Under the pieces are notes generated by a model. It did not search any database and was not told the DNA's origin. It saw only the letters and a list, made by a program, of their open reading frames with translations. Shown one piece after another: positions 25,883 to 34,932 of a stretch of 64,000 nt of DNA. A program made the position numbers and the translations under genes. The stretch is from CG1-02-35-72 sp045046885 (lineage in GTDB: Bacteria; Bacteroidota; Bacteroidia; Flavobacteriales; Flavobacteriaceae): contig JASFYX010000037.1 in the NCBI GenBank assembly GCA_045046885.1, positions 12,201 through 76,200 of the forward strand, read 5' to 3'. The first letter of the stretch is position 1, and each line of letters starts with the position of its first letter.

Positions 25883-26299
25883 ATGGCGCGTATTTTAGCA
25901 ATAGATTATGGTAAAAAGAGGACAGGTATTGCAGTAACCGACGCGTTACAAATAATTGCCTCTGGTCTTACTACTGTTGCTACACCTAAATTGCTGAACT
26001 TTTTAAAAGATTATATAAAAAAAGAAAGTGTCGACTTAATTTTGGTGGGCAAACCTGTTCAAATGAATAATAAACCATCTGAAAGTGAGGCTTTAATTCA
26101 GCCTTTTTTAACACAACTTAAAAAAGAATTGGGTGCTATTCCGTTAAAAAGAGTAGACGAGCGTTTTACCTCAAAAATGGCCTTTCAAACAATGATAGAT
26201 AGCGGCTTAAAGAAAAAACAACGTCAAAACAAAGCACTGGTCGATGAAATTAGTGCAACCATTATTTTACAATCCTACTTATATTCGCAAAATAAATAA
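25883..26299 (+). CDS. ruvX: Putative pre-16S rRNA nuclease / Holliday junction resolvase RuvX (YqgF)
   Basis: A 138-residue RNase H-fold protein. The opening LAIDYGKKRTGIAVTDA contains the first catalytic aspartate, LILVGKPVQMNNKPSESEA the middle motif, and VDERFTSKMA the third. Length and motifs fit YqgF/RuvX. It is the first gene of a tight plus-strand run (ruvX, def, DUF5606, mazG, Nif3-like, zinc-ribbon-like) with gaps of 2 to 18 bases. Confidence 0.92.
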   Translation: MARILAIDYGKKRTGIAVTDALQIIASGLTTVATPKLLNFLKDYIKKESVDLILVGKPVQMNNKPSESEALIQPFLTQLKKELGAIPLKRVDERFTSKMAFQTMIDSGLKKKQRQNKALVDEISATIILQSYLYSQNK

Positions 26300-26305
26300 C
26301 ATTAT

Positions 26306-26893
26306 ATGAATTTACCTATTATAGCCTACGGCGATAAAGTTCTGAGAAAAGTTGGCGTTACAATATCTAAAGATTATGACGGTTTAGAGCAACTCATCGA
26401 AGATATGAAAGAGACGATGTACAATGCTTTTGGTGTAGGATTAGCTGCGCCACAAATTGGCCGAGCCATCCGCTTATTTATTATAGATACAACCCCATTT
26501 GCAGAAGATGATGAGCTTAATGATGACGAAAGAGCTTTTTTAAAAACTTTTCAAAGAGTATTTATCAATGCTCAAATTCTAGAAGAAACTGGTGATGAGT
26601 GGACTTTTAACGAAGGTTGTTTAAGTATTCCTGATATTAGAGAAGATGTCATTAGACAAGATACCGTTACCATAAAATATCAGGACGAAAATTTTAAAGA
26701 GCACAAAGAAACTTTAACAGGATTGGCAGCACGCGTTGTCCAGCATGAATACGATCATATTGAAGGTATTTTGTTCACAGATAAAGTGTCATCTTTAAAA
26801 AAACGCCTCCTAAAAAAGAAATTAGAAAACATCAGTAAAGGGAAAATAGATGTTGATTATAAAATGCGTTTCCCAAATTTAAAAAAGAAATAA
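26306..26893 (+). CDS. def: Peptide deformylase
   Basis: A 195-residue metalloenzyme removing the formyl group from nascent chains. Motif I GVGLAAPQIG is at 43-52, motif II EGCLS at 103-107 with the metal-binding cysteine, and motif III QHEYDH at 146-151. An acidic insertion (FAEDDELNDDERAF) between motifs I and II is usual for flavobacterial enzymes. It lies 6 bases after ruvX and 2 bases before the DUF5606 gene. Confidence 0.95.
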   Translation: MNLPIIAYGDKVLRKVGVTISKDYDGLEQLIEDMKETMYNAFGVGLAAPQIGRAIRLFIIDTTPFAEDDELNDDERAFLKTFQRVFINAQILEETGDEWTFNEGCLSIPDIREDVIRQDTVTIKYQDENFKEHKETLTGLAARVVQHEYDHIEGILFTDKVSSLKKRLLKKKLENISKGKIDVDYKMRFPNLKKK

Positions 26894-26895
26894 AA

Positions 26896-27327
26896 ATGAC
26901 ATTAGATAAAATAATTGCTGTAGCTGGTAAACCCGGTCTTTTTAAAGTATTATCTCAAGCTAAAGGCCGTCTCATTGTCGAGTCCTTAACAGATAAAAAA
27001 CGCTTACCAATTGGCGCTACGCAAACCATAAATGCATTGCAAGAAATAGCCATCTATACTTATGAAGAAGAAGTGCCTTTAAGAGAAGTTTTTGTAACTA
27101 TTTACGAAAAAGAGAACGGTAAAACAGCTATAAATCCCAATGATAATAGTGCTGTTTTAACCAAGTATTTTAAAGAGATTCTACCAAACTTTGACGATGA
27201 ACGTGTTTATACATCAAACATAAAAAAATTGCTCAAATGGTATAACGAGTTAGTCGCAGTAAATTTCGATTTCGAAAATCTAAGCAAAGAAATAGCCGAT
27301 TCTAAAAAGGACGCTTCTGAAGATTAA
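26896..27327 (+). CDS. DUF5606 family protein
   Basis: A 143-residue soluble protein beginning MTLDKIIAVAGKPGLFKVLS. This is the DUF5606 pattern, found mainly in Bacteroidota between def and mazG. The N-terminal half (to IAIYTYEEEVPLREVF) looks like a small beta-barrel domain, while the C-terminal half is helical (KYFKEILPNFDDERVYTSNI). The function is unknown. The conserved placement next to def suggests a link to translation or nucleotide housekeeping, but that is inference only. Confidence 0.87.
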   Translation: MTLDKIIAVAGKPGLFKVLSQAKGRLIVESLTDKKRLPIGATQTINALQEIAIYTYEEEVPLREVFVTIYEKENGKTAINPNDNSAVLTKYFKEILPNFDDERVYTSNIKKLLKWYNELVAVNFDFENLSKEIADSKKDASED

Positions 27328-27333
27328 GAAAAT

Positions 27334-28107
27334 ATGAGTGAAAAAAACGCCACCGAAGCCTTTGAACGTCTTTTAGTTATAATGGACGAATTACGCGAAC
27401 AATGTCCGTGGGACAAATCGCAAACTTTTGAAAGCTTGCGTGCATTGACCATAGAAGAAACCTACGAATTGGCCGATGCCGTTTTAGACAAAGATCTTCC
27501 CAACATTAAAAAAGAATTAGGCGATTTGCTCTTGCACATTGTATTTTACGCCAAAATTGGTTCAGAAACAAATGATTTTGATATGGCTGACGTGATAAAC
27601 AGCATCTGTGAAAAACTCATTTTTAGACATCCGCATATTTATAGTGATGTAAAAGTTACTGATGCCGAAGAAGTTGAAAGAAACTGGGAAAAGTTAAAAT
27701 TAAAAGAAGGTAAAACATCCGTTTTACAAGGTGTCCCTAAAGGATTACCTGCTTTGGTTAAAGCCTTTAGAATTCAAGAAAAAGTATCGGGCGTTGGATT
27801 TGATTGGGATAATACCACTCAGGTTTTCGATAAAGTCAAAGAAGAATTAGGCGAATTACAGACAGAAATAAATGCCAATAATCACGATAAAATAGAAGCC
27901 GAATTTGGCGATGTGCTTTTTTCGCTCGTCAATTACGCACGTTTTTTAAATATCAATCCCGAGAATGCTTTAGAACGTACCAATAAAAAATTCATTAAAC
28001 GCTTTAAATATATAGAAGCCGAAGCTAAAAAAAATCAGAAACCTTTAAACAAAATGACTTTAGAAGAGTTAAACGTTTTTTGGGAATCTGCTAAAAAATT
28101 AGACTAA
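27334..28107 (+). CDS. mazG: Nucleoside triphosphate pyrophosphohydrolase MazG
   Basis: A 257-residue protein that hydrolyses NTPs or dNTPs to monophosphates. The N-terminal MazG domain has CPWDKSQTFESLR and EETYELADAV followed by ELGDLLLHIVFYA, and the second domain repeats the pattern as VKEELGELQTEI and EFGDVLFSLVNYAR, which carry the EExxE-D metal ligands. The length is that of two-domain MazG. The 6-base spacing from DUF5606 supports cotranscription. Confidence 0.93.
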   Translation: MSEKNATEAFERLLVIMDELREQCPWDKSQTFESLRALTIEETYELADAVLDKDLPNIKKELGDLLLHIVFYAKIGSETNDFDMADVINSICEKLIFRHPHIYSDVKVTDAEEVERNWEKLKLKEGKTSVLQGVPKGLPALVKAFRIQEKVSGVGFDWDNTTQVFDKVKEELGELQTEINANNHDKIEAEFGDVLFSLVNYARFLNINPENALERTNKKFIKRFKYIEAEAKKNQKPLNKMTLEELNVFWESAKKLD

Positions 28108-28125
28108 ACTCTAAATAGTAATGCT

Positions 28126-29220
28126 ATGCAAATAAAAGATATTACCGATTATTTAGAAAAACTCGCTCCTTTAAATTTGGCAGAAGATTTTGATAATGTA
28201 GGGCTGTTAGTGGGCTCATATCAAACAAAAATTACAGGTGTTTTAGTTACCTTAGACACTTTAGAATCTGTTGTTGAAGAGGCTATTGCTAAAAAATGTA
28301 ATCTTATTATAAGCTTCCATCCTATTATATTTAACGGTCTTAAAAAAATAAACGACACGTCATACGTTGAACGTGTTGTAACAAAATCTATTAAAAACGA
28401 TATTGCCATTTACAGCATGCATACGGCTTTAGACAATGTTATTGAAGGCGTTTCGGGTAAAATGGCCACCATTTTGGGATTAAAAAATTGTCAAATTCTA
28501 ATACCAAAAACCAATACAATAAAAAAATTAACAACTTACGTACCGATAAAAGATGCTGATAAAGTCCGCACAGCATTATTTGACGCTTCTGCTGGAAATA
28601 TTGGCAATTATGACAATTGTAGTTTTAATGTAGATGGCAAAGGAACTTTTAAAGGTAATGAAAATGCACATCCTACAATTGGTGTAAAAGGACAATTACA
28701 CACAGAAAACGAAACGCAAATAAATATTACTTTTCAATCGCATTTAGAAGCAAATATCATAAAAACGCTATTTGAGGTCCATCCATATGAAGAAGTTGCT
28801 TACGAAATTACAGGTTTACACAATAAAAATCAGAAAATCGGGATGGGTGTAATGGGCACTTTAGAAGCTCCTATAAAAGCTTCAGAATTTTTAAAAATTA
28901 TCGCAAAAAAATTCAATGCAAAAGGCATTAGACACTCTAAAATATCAGGCAAAAATATTTCTAAAGTCGCTGCTTTAGGGGGTTCAGGGAGTTTTGCTAT
29001 AGAGGCTGCTAAAAGTGCTAAAGCAGATGTTTATATAACAGCCGATTTAAAATATCACGACTTTTTTAAAGCAGAAAACGAGTTACTTTTAATTGATATT
29101 GGTCATTTTGAAAGTGAGCAGTTTACAAAAAATTTAATTGTAGATTATCTTACAAAAAAATTCCGTAATTTTGCAATCGTTTTATCAGAAATAAATACAA
29201 ATCCTATCACCTATTTTTAG
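28126..29220 (+). CDS. Nif3-like dinuclear metal center protein (YbgI family, long form)
   Basis: A 364-residue member of the Nif3/GCH1-type-1 family. Metal-binding pieces are visible in SFHPIIFNGLKK, MHTALDNV, DLKYHDFF and LIDIGHFESEQF. The middle section (about 125-230, with YVPIKDADKVRTALF and HPYEEVAYEI) is the inserted PII-like domain found in longer relatives such as YqfO. Its enzymatic role is not settled. It ends with TAG, showing that TAG is an ordinary stop here. Confidence 0.9.
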   Translation: MQIKDITDYLEKLAPLNLAEDFDNVGLLVGSYQTKITGVLVTLDTLESVVEEAIAKKCNLIISFHPIIFNGLKKINDTSYVERVVTKSIKNDIAIYSMHTALDNVIEGVSGKMATILGLKNCQILIPKTNTIKKLTTYVPIKDADKVRTALFDASAGNIGNYDNCSFNVDGKGTFKGNENAHPTIGVKGQLHTENETQINITFQSHLEANIIKTLFEVHPYEEVAYEITGLHNKNQKIGMGVMGTLEAPIKASEFLKIIAKKFNAKGIRHSKISGKNISKVAALGGSGSFAIEAAKSAKADVYITADLKYHDFFKAENELLLIDIGHFESEQFTKNLIVDYLTKKFRNFAIVLSEINTNPITYF

Positions 29221-29222
29221 TT

Positions 29223-29996
29223 ATGGCAAAAAGCAAAGAAGTAACGGTTGAAGAAAAATTAAGAGCCCTTTACGATTTACAATTAATTGACTCAAGAATT
29301 GACGAAATTAGAAACGTTCGTGGCGAACTTCCGTTAGAAGTTAGAGACTTAGAAGATGAAATTGCAGGTTTAAACAAACGCTTATCTAATTTAAATAGCG
29401 ATGTTGAAAATCTTGATATTGAGATTTCTAACAAAAAAATAGCCATTGAAGAAGCAAACACTTTAATGAGCAAGTACGAAGAACAACAAAAAAATGTGCG
29501 CAATAACCGTGAATTTGATTCTTTATCTAAAGAAATTGAATTCCAAACTTTAGAAATTCAATTATGCGAAAAACGCATAAATGAATTTGGTGCTAAAATT
29601 GAGCACAAAAAAGAAATTATTACTGAAACAGAAGAGAAATTAGCTGAACGCAACACACATCTTGGACATAAAAAATCTGAATTGGATGCCATAATTGCAG
29701 AAACTGATAAAGAAGAAAGTTTATTACTTTCTAAATCTGAAGAATTTGGTACATTAATAGACGAACGTTTATTAAAAGCATATAACCGCATTCGCTCTAG
29801 TGTACGCAATGGTTTAGCTGTTGTATCTATAGATCGTGGTGCATCTGGAGGATCATTTTTTACAATTCCTCCACAACGTCAAGTTGAAATTTCTAGACGC
29901 AAAAAAGTAATTACAGACGAGCACAGTGGCCGCATTTTAGTTGATGCCGCTTTAGCCGAAGAAGAAAAAGCTAAAATAGAAGGTTTATTAGCCTAA
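29223..29996 (+). CDS. Coiled-coil protein with degenerate C4 zinc ribbon
   Basis: A 257-residue protein. About 180 residues form a long coiled coil (many Glu/Lys/Leu heptads, for example DEIAGLNKRLSNLNSDVENL). The tail from about residue 198 has the outline of the family zinc ribbon (GGSFFTIPPQRQVEISRRKK and ITDEHSGRILVDA), but the positions normally occupied by the four cysteines are not cysteine, so no zinc can be bound. The partner of this family is unknown. It closes the ruvX-def run and is followed by a strong terminator. Confidence 0.85.
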   Translation: MAKSKEVTVEEKLRALYDLQLIDSRIDEIRNVRGELPLEVRDLEDEIAGLNKRLSNLNSDVENLDIEISNKKIAIEEANTLMSKYEEQQKNVRNNREFDSLSKEIEFQTLEIQLCEKRINEFGAKIEHKKEIITETEEKLAERNTHLGHKKSELDAIIAETDKEESLLLSKSEEFGTLIDERLLKAYNRIRSSVRNGLAVVSIDRGASGGSFFTIPPQRQVEISRRKKVITDEHSGRILVDAALAEEEKAKIEGLLA

Positions 29997-30014
29997 ACTT
30001 TTTTACATAATCAT

Positions 30015-30044
30015 AAAAAAACCTCTTTAAAAAGAGGTTTTTTT
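30015..30044. terminator. Bidirectional terminator between convergent genes
   Basis: Stem of CCTCTTT with AAAGAGG plus flanking runs of seven A and seven T, so a T-tract follows on either strand. It lies between the zinc-ribbon-like gene and the UbiA-like gene, whose stop codon is touched by it. Confidence 0.8.
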
Positions 30045-30855
30045 ATGCGATATAGTAAAGAGTTAGCCATAAAATAGGAATGCCCTCAACCCAAAAAGCA
30101 CTGTAATAACGACCTTGTTTTGTTGTTGCTTTTATAAGTAAAAAAGCTAAGCAAATAATTATAAAAGCTGTAACCCGAAAATTATACGTTCCAAAAATAT
30201 AGATTTCTATTAAAGCTGATAAACTTAAAAACAAAAGGCCTAAAATTTTGACATTTCTAATACCTAACAAAAAAGGTAAAGTCAGTAAGTTTTTAGAATC
30301 ATAAGGCATATCTCTTATATCAAAAGGTATGGTCAAAACCACCACAAATAAAAAGCGTTGTAAAAATAACCACAAGACATTTTCATTAAAAATATTGAAT
30401 TGCACTAATGGAAATAAAACAGTTATTCCCGCCCAAGACAATGCAATAATAAATATTTTTAACGCAGGTAAATTTCTCAAATTCAGACTTTGTGATATGC
30501 GTTTAGGCAAAACATATAAGAATGTCAGAAAAGAAAAGGGCAATAAAATAAAAACAGCTTTTAGCGTTAAATTAATTGCAAAAATTGAGGTTCCCAACAA
30601 CGATAAAACACTCAGTAATAAGAGATAATTTTTATTGTCTTGTAGCCATAAAGAGAGCCACGATTTAATATTTTTTTGACGTGTTAAACGGATGTAGTTA
30701 TAGGAGGTAATTGTAGCAAAAAAAACAAATAGAGGAACATAATTAGAGTCATTCTGCCAATACAATAAACTTAATTTAGTCAGACTAAAACAAGCTAAAG
30801 CGACATGTATATTGCTAAAAATATAAAAATCTACTATTTTTTTAAAGGTTTTCAC
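30043..30855 (-). CDS. UbiA-like prenyltransferase family membrane protein
   Basis: A 270-residue protein with about eight hydrophobic helices, resembling UbiA-superfamily prenyltransferases. The second aspartate-rich motif is present as IPFDIRDMPYDSKNL, but the first (NDxxDxxxD) is replaced by SYNYIRLTRQ, so magnesium-pyrophosphate chemistry may be altered or lost. I start at the GTG at 30853-30855 because no ATG lies near the N-terminus, and a promoter box lies 4 bases in front. The substrate is unknown. Confidence 0.72.
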   Translation of the reverse strand: MKTFKKIVDFYIFSNIHVALACFSLTKLSLLYWQNDSNYVPLFVFFATITSYNYIRLTRQKNIKSWLSLWLQDNKNYLLLLSVLSLLGTSIFAINLTLKAVFILLPFSFLTFLYVLPKRISQSLNLRNLPALKIFIIALSWAGITVLFPLVQFNIFNENVLWLFLQRFLFVVVLTIPFDIRDMPYDSKNLLTLPFLLGIRNVKILGLLFLSLSALIEIYIFGTYNFRVTAFIIICLAFLLIKATTKQGRYYSAFWVEGIPILWLTLYYIA

Positions 30856-30859
30856 CTCA

Positions 30860-30867
30860 CAAATATA
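30860..30867 (-). promoter_or_regulatory. TAnnTTTG promoter box before UbiA-like gene
   Basis: TATATTTG on the minus strand ends 4 bases before the GTG start, which would make the transcript leaderless. Confidence 0.5.
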
Positions 30868-30936
30868 CAGGTAAATTCCACTTAATTAAGCTATTATTTT
30901 AACACGCTATAAACGTATATTTTTATTAAAATTGAG

Positions 30937-30944
30937 TACTTTTG
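30937..30944 (+). promoter_or_regulatory. TAnnTTTG promoter box before gcvP
   Basis: TACTTTTG on the plus strand, 27 bases before the gcvP ATG. Confidence 0.45.
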
Positions 30945-30971
30945 AAGCACTTAATTTAAAAGTCAAAAAGT

Positions 30972-33821
30972 ATGAAAACGGCAGCTTTTACGTCACGACA
31001 TATAGGGCCAAATACCACTGAATTAAATGAAATGTTAGCGGTTATTGGCGTCAATTCTTTAGAAGAATTAATAGATAAAACCATCCCAAATAATATAAAA
31101 TTAAAGCAAGATTTAGATTTACCTAGCGCTATGTCTGAATTTGAGTTTACAAATTTTATTCAAAATCTAGGAAACAAAAACAAACTGTATAAAACTTATA
31201 TAGGATTGGGTTATCATCCAACTATTTTACCAGCCGTAATTCAACGTAATATTTTCGAGAATCCAAGTTGGTATACTTCATACACACCCTATCAAGCCGA
31301 AATTTCTCAAGGACGCTTAGAAGCCTTACTTAATTACCAAACAATGGTTTGCGATTTAACAGGATTCACCTTGGCAAATTCTTCTTTATTAGACGAAGCT
31401 ACTGCCGCTGCCGAGGCCATGATTATGCTATTTAATGCCCGTAGTCGTACTCAAAAAAAAGAAGAAATAACTACTTTTTTGGTCGATGATGACGTTTTAC
31501 CTCAAACAAAAGCTGTTTTAGAAACACGCTCTGCTCCTTTGGGAATTAACTTGGTTTTTGGCGATATTAACAAAGCTGATTTTTCTGGTAATTTATATGG
31601 CATAATGTTGCAATATCCAGGTAAATATGGTCAAGTTAATGATTTTTCAAACCTGATAGAAAAGGCGCATCAAAATGATGTAAAAGTTATTATGGCGGCC
31701 GACTTAATGAGTTTGGTCTTGTTAAAATCGCCTGTAGAAATGGGTGCTGATGTAGCCGTGGGAACGACCCAAAGATTTGGAATTCCTATGGGTTATGGCG
31801 GACCTCATGCGGGTTACTTTGCCACTTCAGAAACTTATAAACGTCAGATTCCTGGTCGTATAATTGGCGTATCAAAAGATGCTCAAGGCAATCGCGCTTT
31901 ACGCATGGCTTTACAAACAAGAGAACAACATATTAAACGCGAAAAAGCCACGTCAAATATTTGTACTGCTCAAGTTTTATTGGCTGTAATGGCGGGTATG
32001 TACGCCGTTTATCACGGATTTGAAGGTTTAAAAAGTATCGCTAAAAAAATCCATTCACTGACTAACATCCTTAATGGAGCTGTATTGCAAATGGATTTAA
32101 ATCAAATAAATACGACTACTTTTGATACTTTGCAGATTAATGTTACTGATACTGATAGACTTAAATATTTAGCAGAATCATCAGAAGTTAACTTTTTATA
32201 CATTGATAAAACAACAATTGGCGTTTCGTTAAACGAAACAACTTCTTTAGAAGATGTCAAACAAATTGTAGCCCTTTTAGCTAAAGCTGAAGGCAAAACG
32301 GCTCCAAATATTACAGACTATGTAGAATCTTCTTCGCTTCCAAAAGAACTCAAAAGAACAAGCACTTTCTTAACAAATGACGTTTTTGATAAATACCATT
32401 CAGAGACAGAAATGATGCGTTATATTAAAAAACTTGAACGTAAAGACATTTCACTAACACATTCTATGATTTCGTTAGGCTCTTGTACCATGAAATTAAA
32501 TGCCGCTACAGAAATGTTTCCTTTGAGTTTTGCTAATTGGAATGCCCTTCATCCTTTTGTACCTTTAAATCAGGCTGAGGGTTATCAAGAAATGCTTAAA
32601 GATTTAGAACATTCTTTAAATATTATTACTGGTTTTGCAGCCACTTCTTTACAACCCAATTCTGGTGCTCAAGGTGAATACACAGGTTTAATGACAATAC
32701 GCACTTATCACAAATCACGCGGCGACAATCATAGGAATATTGCTTTAATTCCGGCTTCGGCGCATGGTACCAATCCGGCATCAGCCGTAATGGCAGGTAT
32801 GAAAGTCGTTGTAACAAAAACGACGCCCGAAGGAAATATTGACGTGTCCGACCTCAAAGAAAAAGCCGAACTACACAAAGATAATTTAGCCGCTTTGTTG
32901 GTTACTTACCCCTCAACACACGGTGTATTTGAAACGGCTATTACAGACATCACAAAAATTATTCACGATAATGGCGGACAAGTTTATATGGACGGTGCCA
33001 ATATGAATGCACAAGTGGGTTTGACAAATCCGGCCACTATTGGTGCAGATGTATGTCATTTAAACCTCCACAAAACCTTTGCCATTCCGCATGGCGGTGG
33101 TGGCCCGGGTGTAGGGCCTATTTGTGTCGCTAAACACCTCGCACCTTTTTTACCTTCAAATCCGATTGTAAAAACGGGTGGTGATAAAGCTATTCCGGCG
33201 GTTTCTGCCGCCCCTTGGGGTTCTGCTCTAGTCGATTTAATTGCCTATTCGTACATAAAAATGTTAGGCAATAAAGGCTTAAAGTTGGCAACGACTTATG
33301 CCATCTTAAATGCTAATTATTTAAAAGCTGCTTTAAAAGACGATTATAACACATTGTATTCGGGCGAAAACGGCTTTGTAGGTCACGAAATGATTCTCGA
33401 TTTCAGAAATTTTAAACACGAAAATGGTATAGATGTCACCGATGTCTCTAAACGCCTTATGGATTTTGGCTACCACGCACCCACTGTTTCGTTTCCGGTA
33501 CACGACACTTTAATGGTAGAGCCGACAGAAAGTGAAAACAAAGCAGAATTAGACAGATTTATAGAAACTCTTAAAACAATTAAGCAGGAAATATTAGCCC
33601 ATAAAGAAGGCGTAGATGCGGCTTTAAAGAACGCCCCGCATACCGAAGCTGTTGTAACAGCCGATGCATGGCCTTATACTTATAGCAGACAACAAGCGGC
33701 TTTTCCTCTCGATTTCATCAAAGCTAATAAATTTTGGCCTAGTGTAAGTCGGGTTGATGATGCTTACGGCGATAGAAATTTGGTATGTTCTTGTAACCTG
33801 ATTGAAGATTATATGGATTAA
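30972..33821 (+). CDS. gcvP: Glycine dehydrogenase (decarboxylating), P protein
   Basis: A 949-residue single-chain P protein of the glycine cleavage system, decarboxylating glycine with PLP and handing the aminomethyl group to lipoyl-H protein. It contains both halves: the N-terminal (RHIGPNTTELNEML, YTPYQAEISQGRLE) and the catalytic C-terminal half with CHLNLHKTFAIPHGGGGPG, whose lysine near residue 700 binds PLP. The length is that of fused enzymes rather than GcvPA/GcvPB. The gcvT and gcvH genes are not in this window. Confidence 0.97.
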   Translation: MKTAAFTSRHIGPNTTELNEMLAVIGVNSLEELIDKTIPNNIKLKQDLDLPSAMSEFEFTNFIQNLGNKNKLYKTYIGLGYHPTILPAVIQRNIFENPSWYTSYTPYQAEISQGRLEALLNYQTMVCDLTGFTLANSSLLDEATAAAEAMIMLFNARSRTQKKEEITTFLVDDDVLPQTKAVLETRSAPLGINLVFGDINKADFSGNLYGIMLQYPGKYGQVNDFSNLIEKAHQNDVKVIMAADLMSLVLLKSPVEMGADVAVGTTQRFGIPMGYGGPHAGYFATSETYKRQIPGRIIGVSKDAQGNRALRMALQTREQHIKREKATSNICTAQVLLAVMAGMYAVYHGFEGLKSIAKKIHSLTNILNGAVLQMDLNQINTTTFDTLQINVTDTDRLKYLAESSEVNFLYIDKTTIGVSLNETTSLEDVKQIVALLAKAEGKTAPNITDYVESSSLPKELKRTSTFLTNDVFDKYHSETEMMRYIKKLERKDISLTHSMISLGSCTMKLNAATEMFPLSFANWNALHPFVPLNQAEGYQEMLKDLEHSLNIITGFAATSLQPNSGAQGEYTGLMTIRTYHKSRGDNHRNIALIPASAHGTNPASAVMAGMKVVVTKTTPEGNIDVSDLKEKAELHKDNLAALLVTYPSTHGVFETAITDITKIIHDNGGQVYMDGANMNAQVGLTNPATIGADVCHLNLHKTFAIPHGGGGPGVGPICVAKHLAPFLPSNPIVKTGGDKAIPAVSAAPWGSALVDLIAYSYIKMLGNKGLKLATTYAILNANYLKAALKDDYNTLYSGENGFVGHEMILDFRNFKHENGIDVTDVSKRLMDFGYHAPTVSFPVHDTLMVEPTESENKAELDRFIETLKTIKQEILAHKEGVDAALKNAPHTEAVVTADAWPYTYSRQQAAFPLDFIKANKFWPSVSRVDDAYGDRNLVCSCNLIEDYMD

Positions 33822-33866
33822 GATCATTTTATCTACTATTTCGTTTTAGTATAATTTTTAACACGA

Positions 33867-33899
33867 TTTGGGTATAATCCTTTTAAAATAGTATTTTTG
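33867..33899 (+). promoter_or_regulatory. Promoter of pdhA: TTTG, 21-base spacer, TATTTTTG
   Basis: This is the best promoter match in the window: TTTG at 33867-33870, a 21-base spacer, and TATTTTTG at 33892-33899, 31 bases before the ATG at 33931. Confidence 0.6.
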
Positions 33900-33930
33900 C
33901 GAACTAACTTTTTTTACAACTAGCATTTTG

Positions 33931-34929
33931 ATGAAGAAGATTACAAAGAAGACCTACTTAGACTGGTATAAAAACATGCTGTTTTGGCGCAAGTTTGAAG
34001 ATAAATTGGCGGCTGTTTATATTCAGCAGAAAGTAAGGGGTTTTTTACACCTTTATAACGGGCAAGAAGCTATTTTAGCTGGAGCGCTTCATGCACTTGA
34101 TTTGAGCAAAGACAAAATGATTACAGCTTATCGCAACCATGTGCAACCCATTGGTATGGGCGTTGACCCCAAACGTGTGATGGCAGAGTTGTACGGTAAA
34201 GCTACAGGAACATCGCAAGGTTTGGGTGGCTCTATGCATATTTTCTCAAAAGAAAAAGGCTTTTATGGCGGTCACGGTATTGTAGGTGGTCAAATTCCAC
34301 TAGGTGCCGGTATCGCTTTTGCGGATAAATATTTTGATCGTAAAGCGGTAACGCTGACTTATTTTGGTGATGGTGCAGCACGTCAAGGGGTTTTACACGA
34401 AACTTTTAATATGGCCATGAACTGGAAACTACCCGTTGTATTTATCGTAGAGAATAACGGCTATGCAATGGGAACATCAGTAGCTAGAACAGCCAATCAC
34501 GAAGAAATTTGGAAGTTAGGCTTGGCTTACGAAATGCCCTGTAAATCGGTTGACGGTATGAATCCCGTAAAGGTAGCCGAAGCCATTTACGAAGCGGCAG
34601 AACACGCACGCAGTGGTAAAGGGCCTGTGTTTTTAGAAATGAAAACCTATCGCTATCGCGGTCATTCAATGAGCGATGCGCAACATTACCGCACCAAAGA
34701 TGAGGTTGCCAAATACAAAGAAATAGATCCTATCAAACAAGTTTTAGCGGTTATTGAAGAAAAAAAGTACGCTACAGAACAAGAGATTAAAGACATCAAC
34801 CAAGCTGTAAAAGAAGAAGTAGCGGCTTGTGAAAAGTTTGCAGAAGAATCGCCTTATCCCGACAAGAATTTATACCGTGATGTGGTTTACGAACAAGAAA
34901 ATTATCCTTTTTTAAAACATAGACTTTAA
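33931..34929 (+). CDS. pdhA: Pyruvate dehydrogenase E1 component, alpha subunit
   Basis: A 332-residue E1-alpha that decarboxylates pyruvate with thiamine diphosphate. The ThDP motif is seen as YFGDGAARQG (about 143-152) to VENNGYAMGT (about 172), and SMHIFSKEKGFYGGHGIVG earlier is typical of E1-alpha. I start at the ATG at 33931; the TTG just before it is less likely. pdhC follows 3 bases later, but no E1-beta gene is present here, so beta must be encoded elsewhere. Confidence 0.94.
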   Translation: MKKITKKTYLDWYKNMLFWRKFEDKLAAVYIQQKVRGFLHLYNGQEAILAGALHALDLSKDKMITAYRNHVQPIGMGVDPKRVMAELYGKATGTSQGLGGSMHIFSKEKGFYGGHGIVGGQIPLGAGIAFADKYFDRKAVTLTYFGDGAARQGVLHETFNMAMNWKLPVVFIVENNGYAMGTSVARTANHEEIWKLGLAYEMPCKSVDGMNPVKVAEAIYEAAEHARSGKGPVFLEMKTYRYRGHSMSDAQHYRTKDEVAKYKEIDPIKQVLAVIEEKKYATEQEIKDINQAVKEEVAACEKFAEESPYPDKNLYRDVVYEQENYPFLKHRL

Positions 34930-34932
34930 ATT

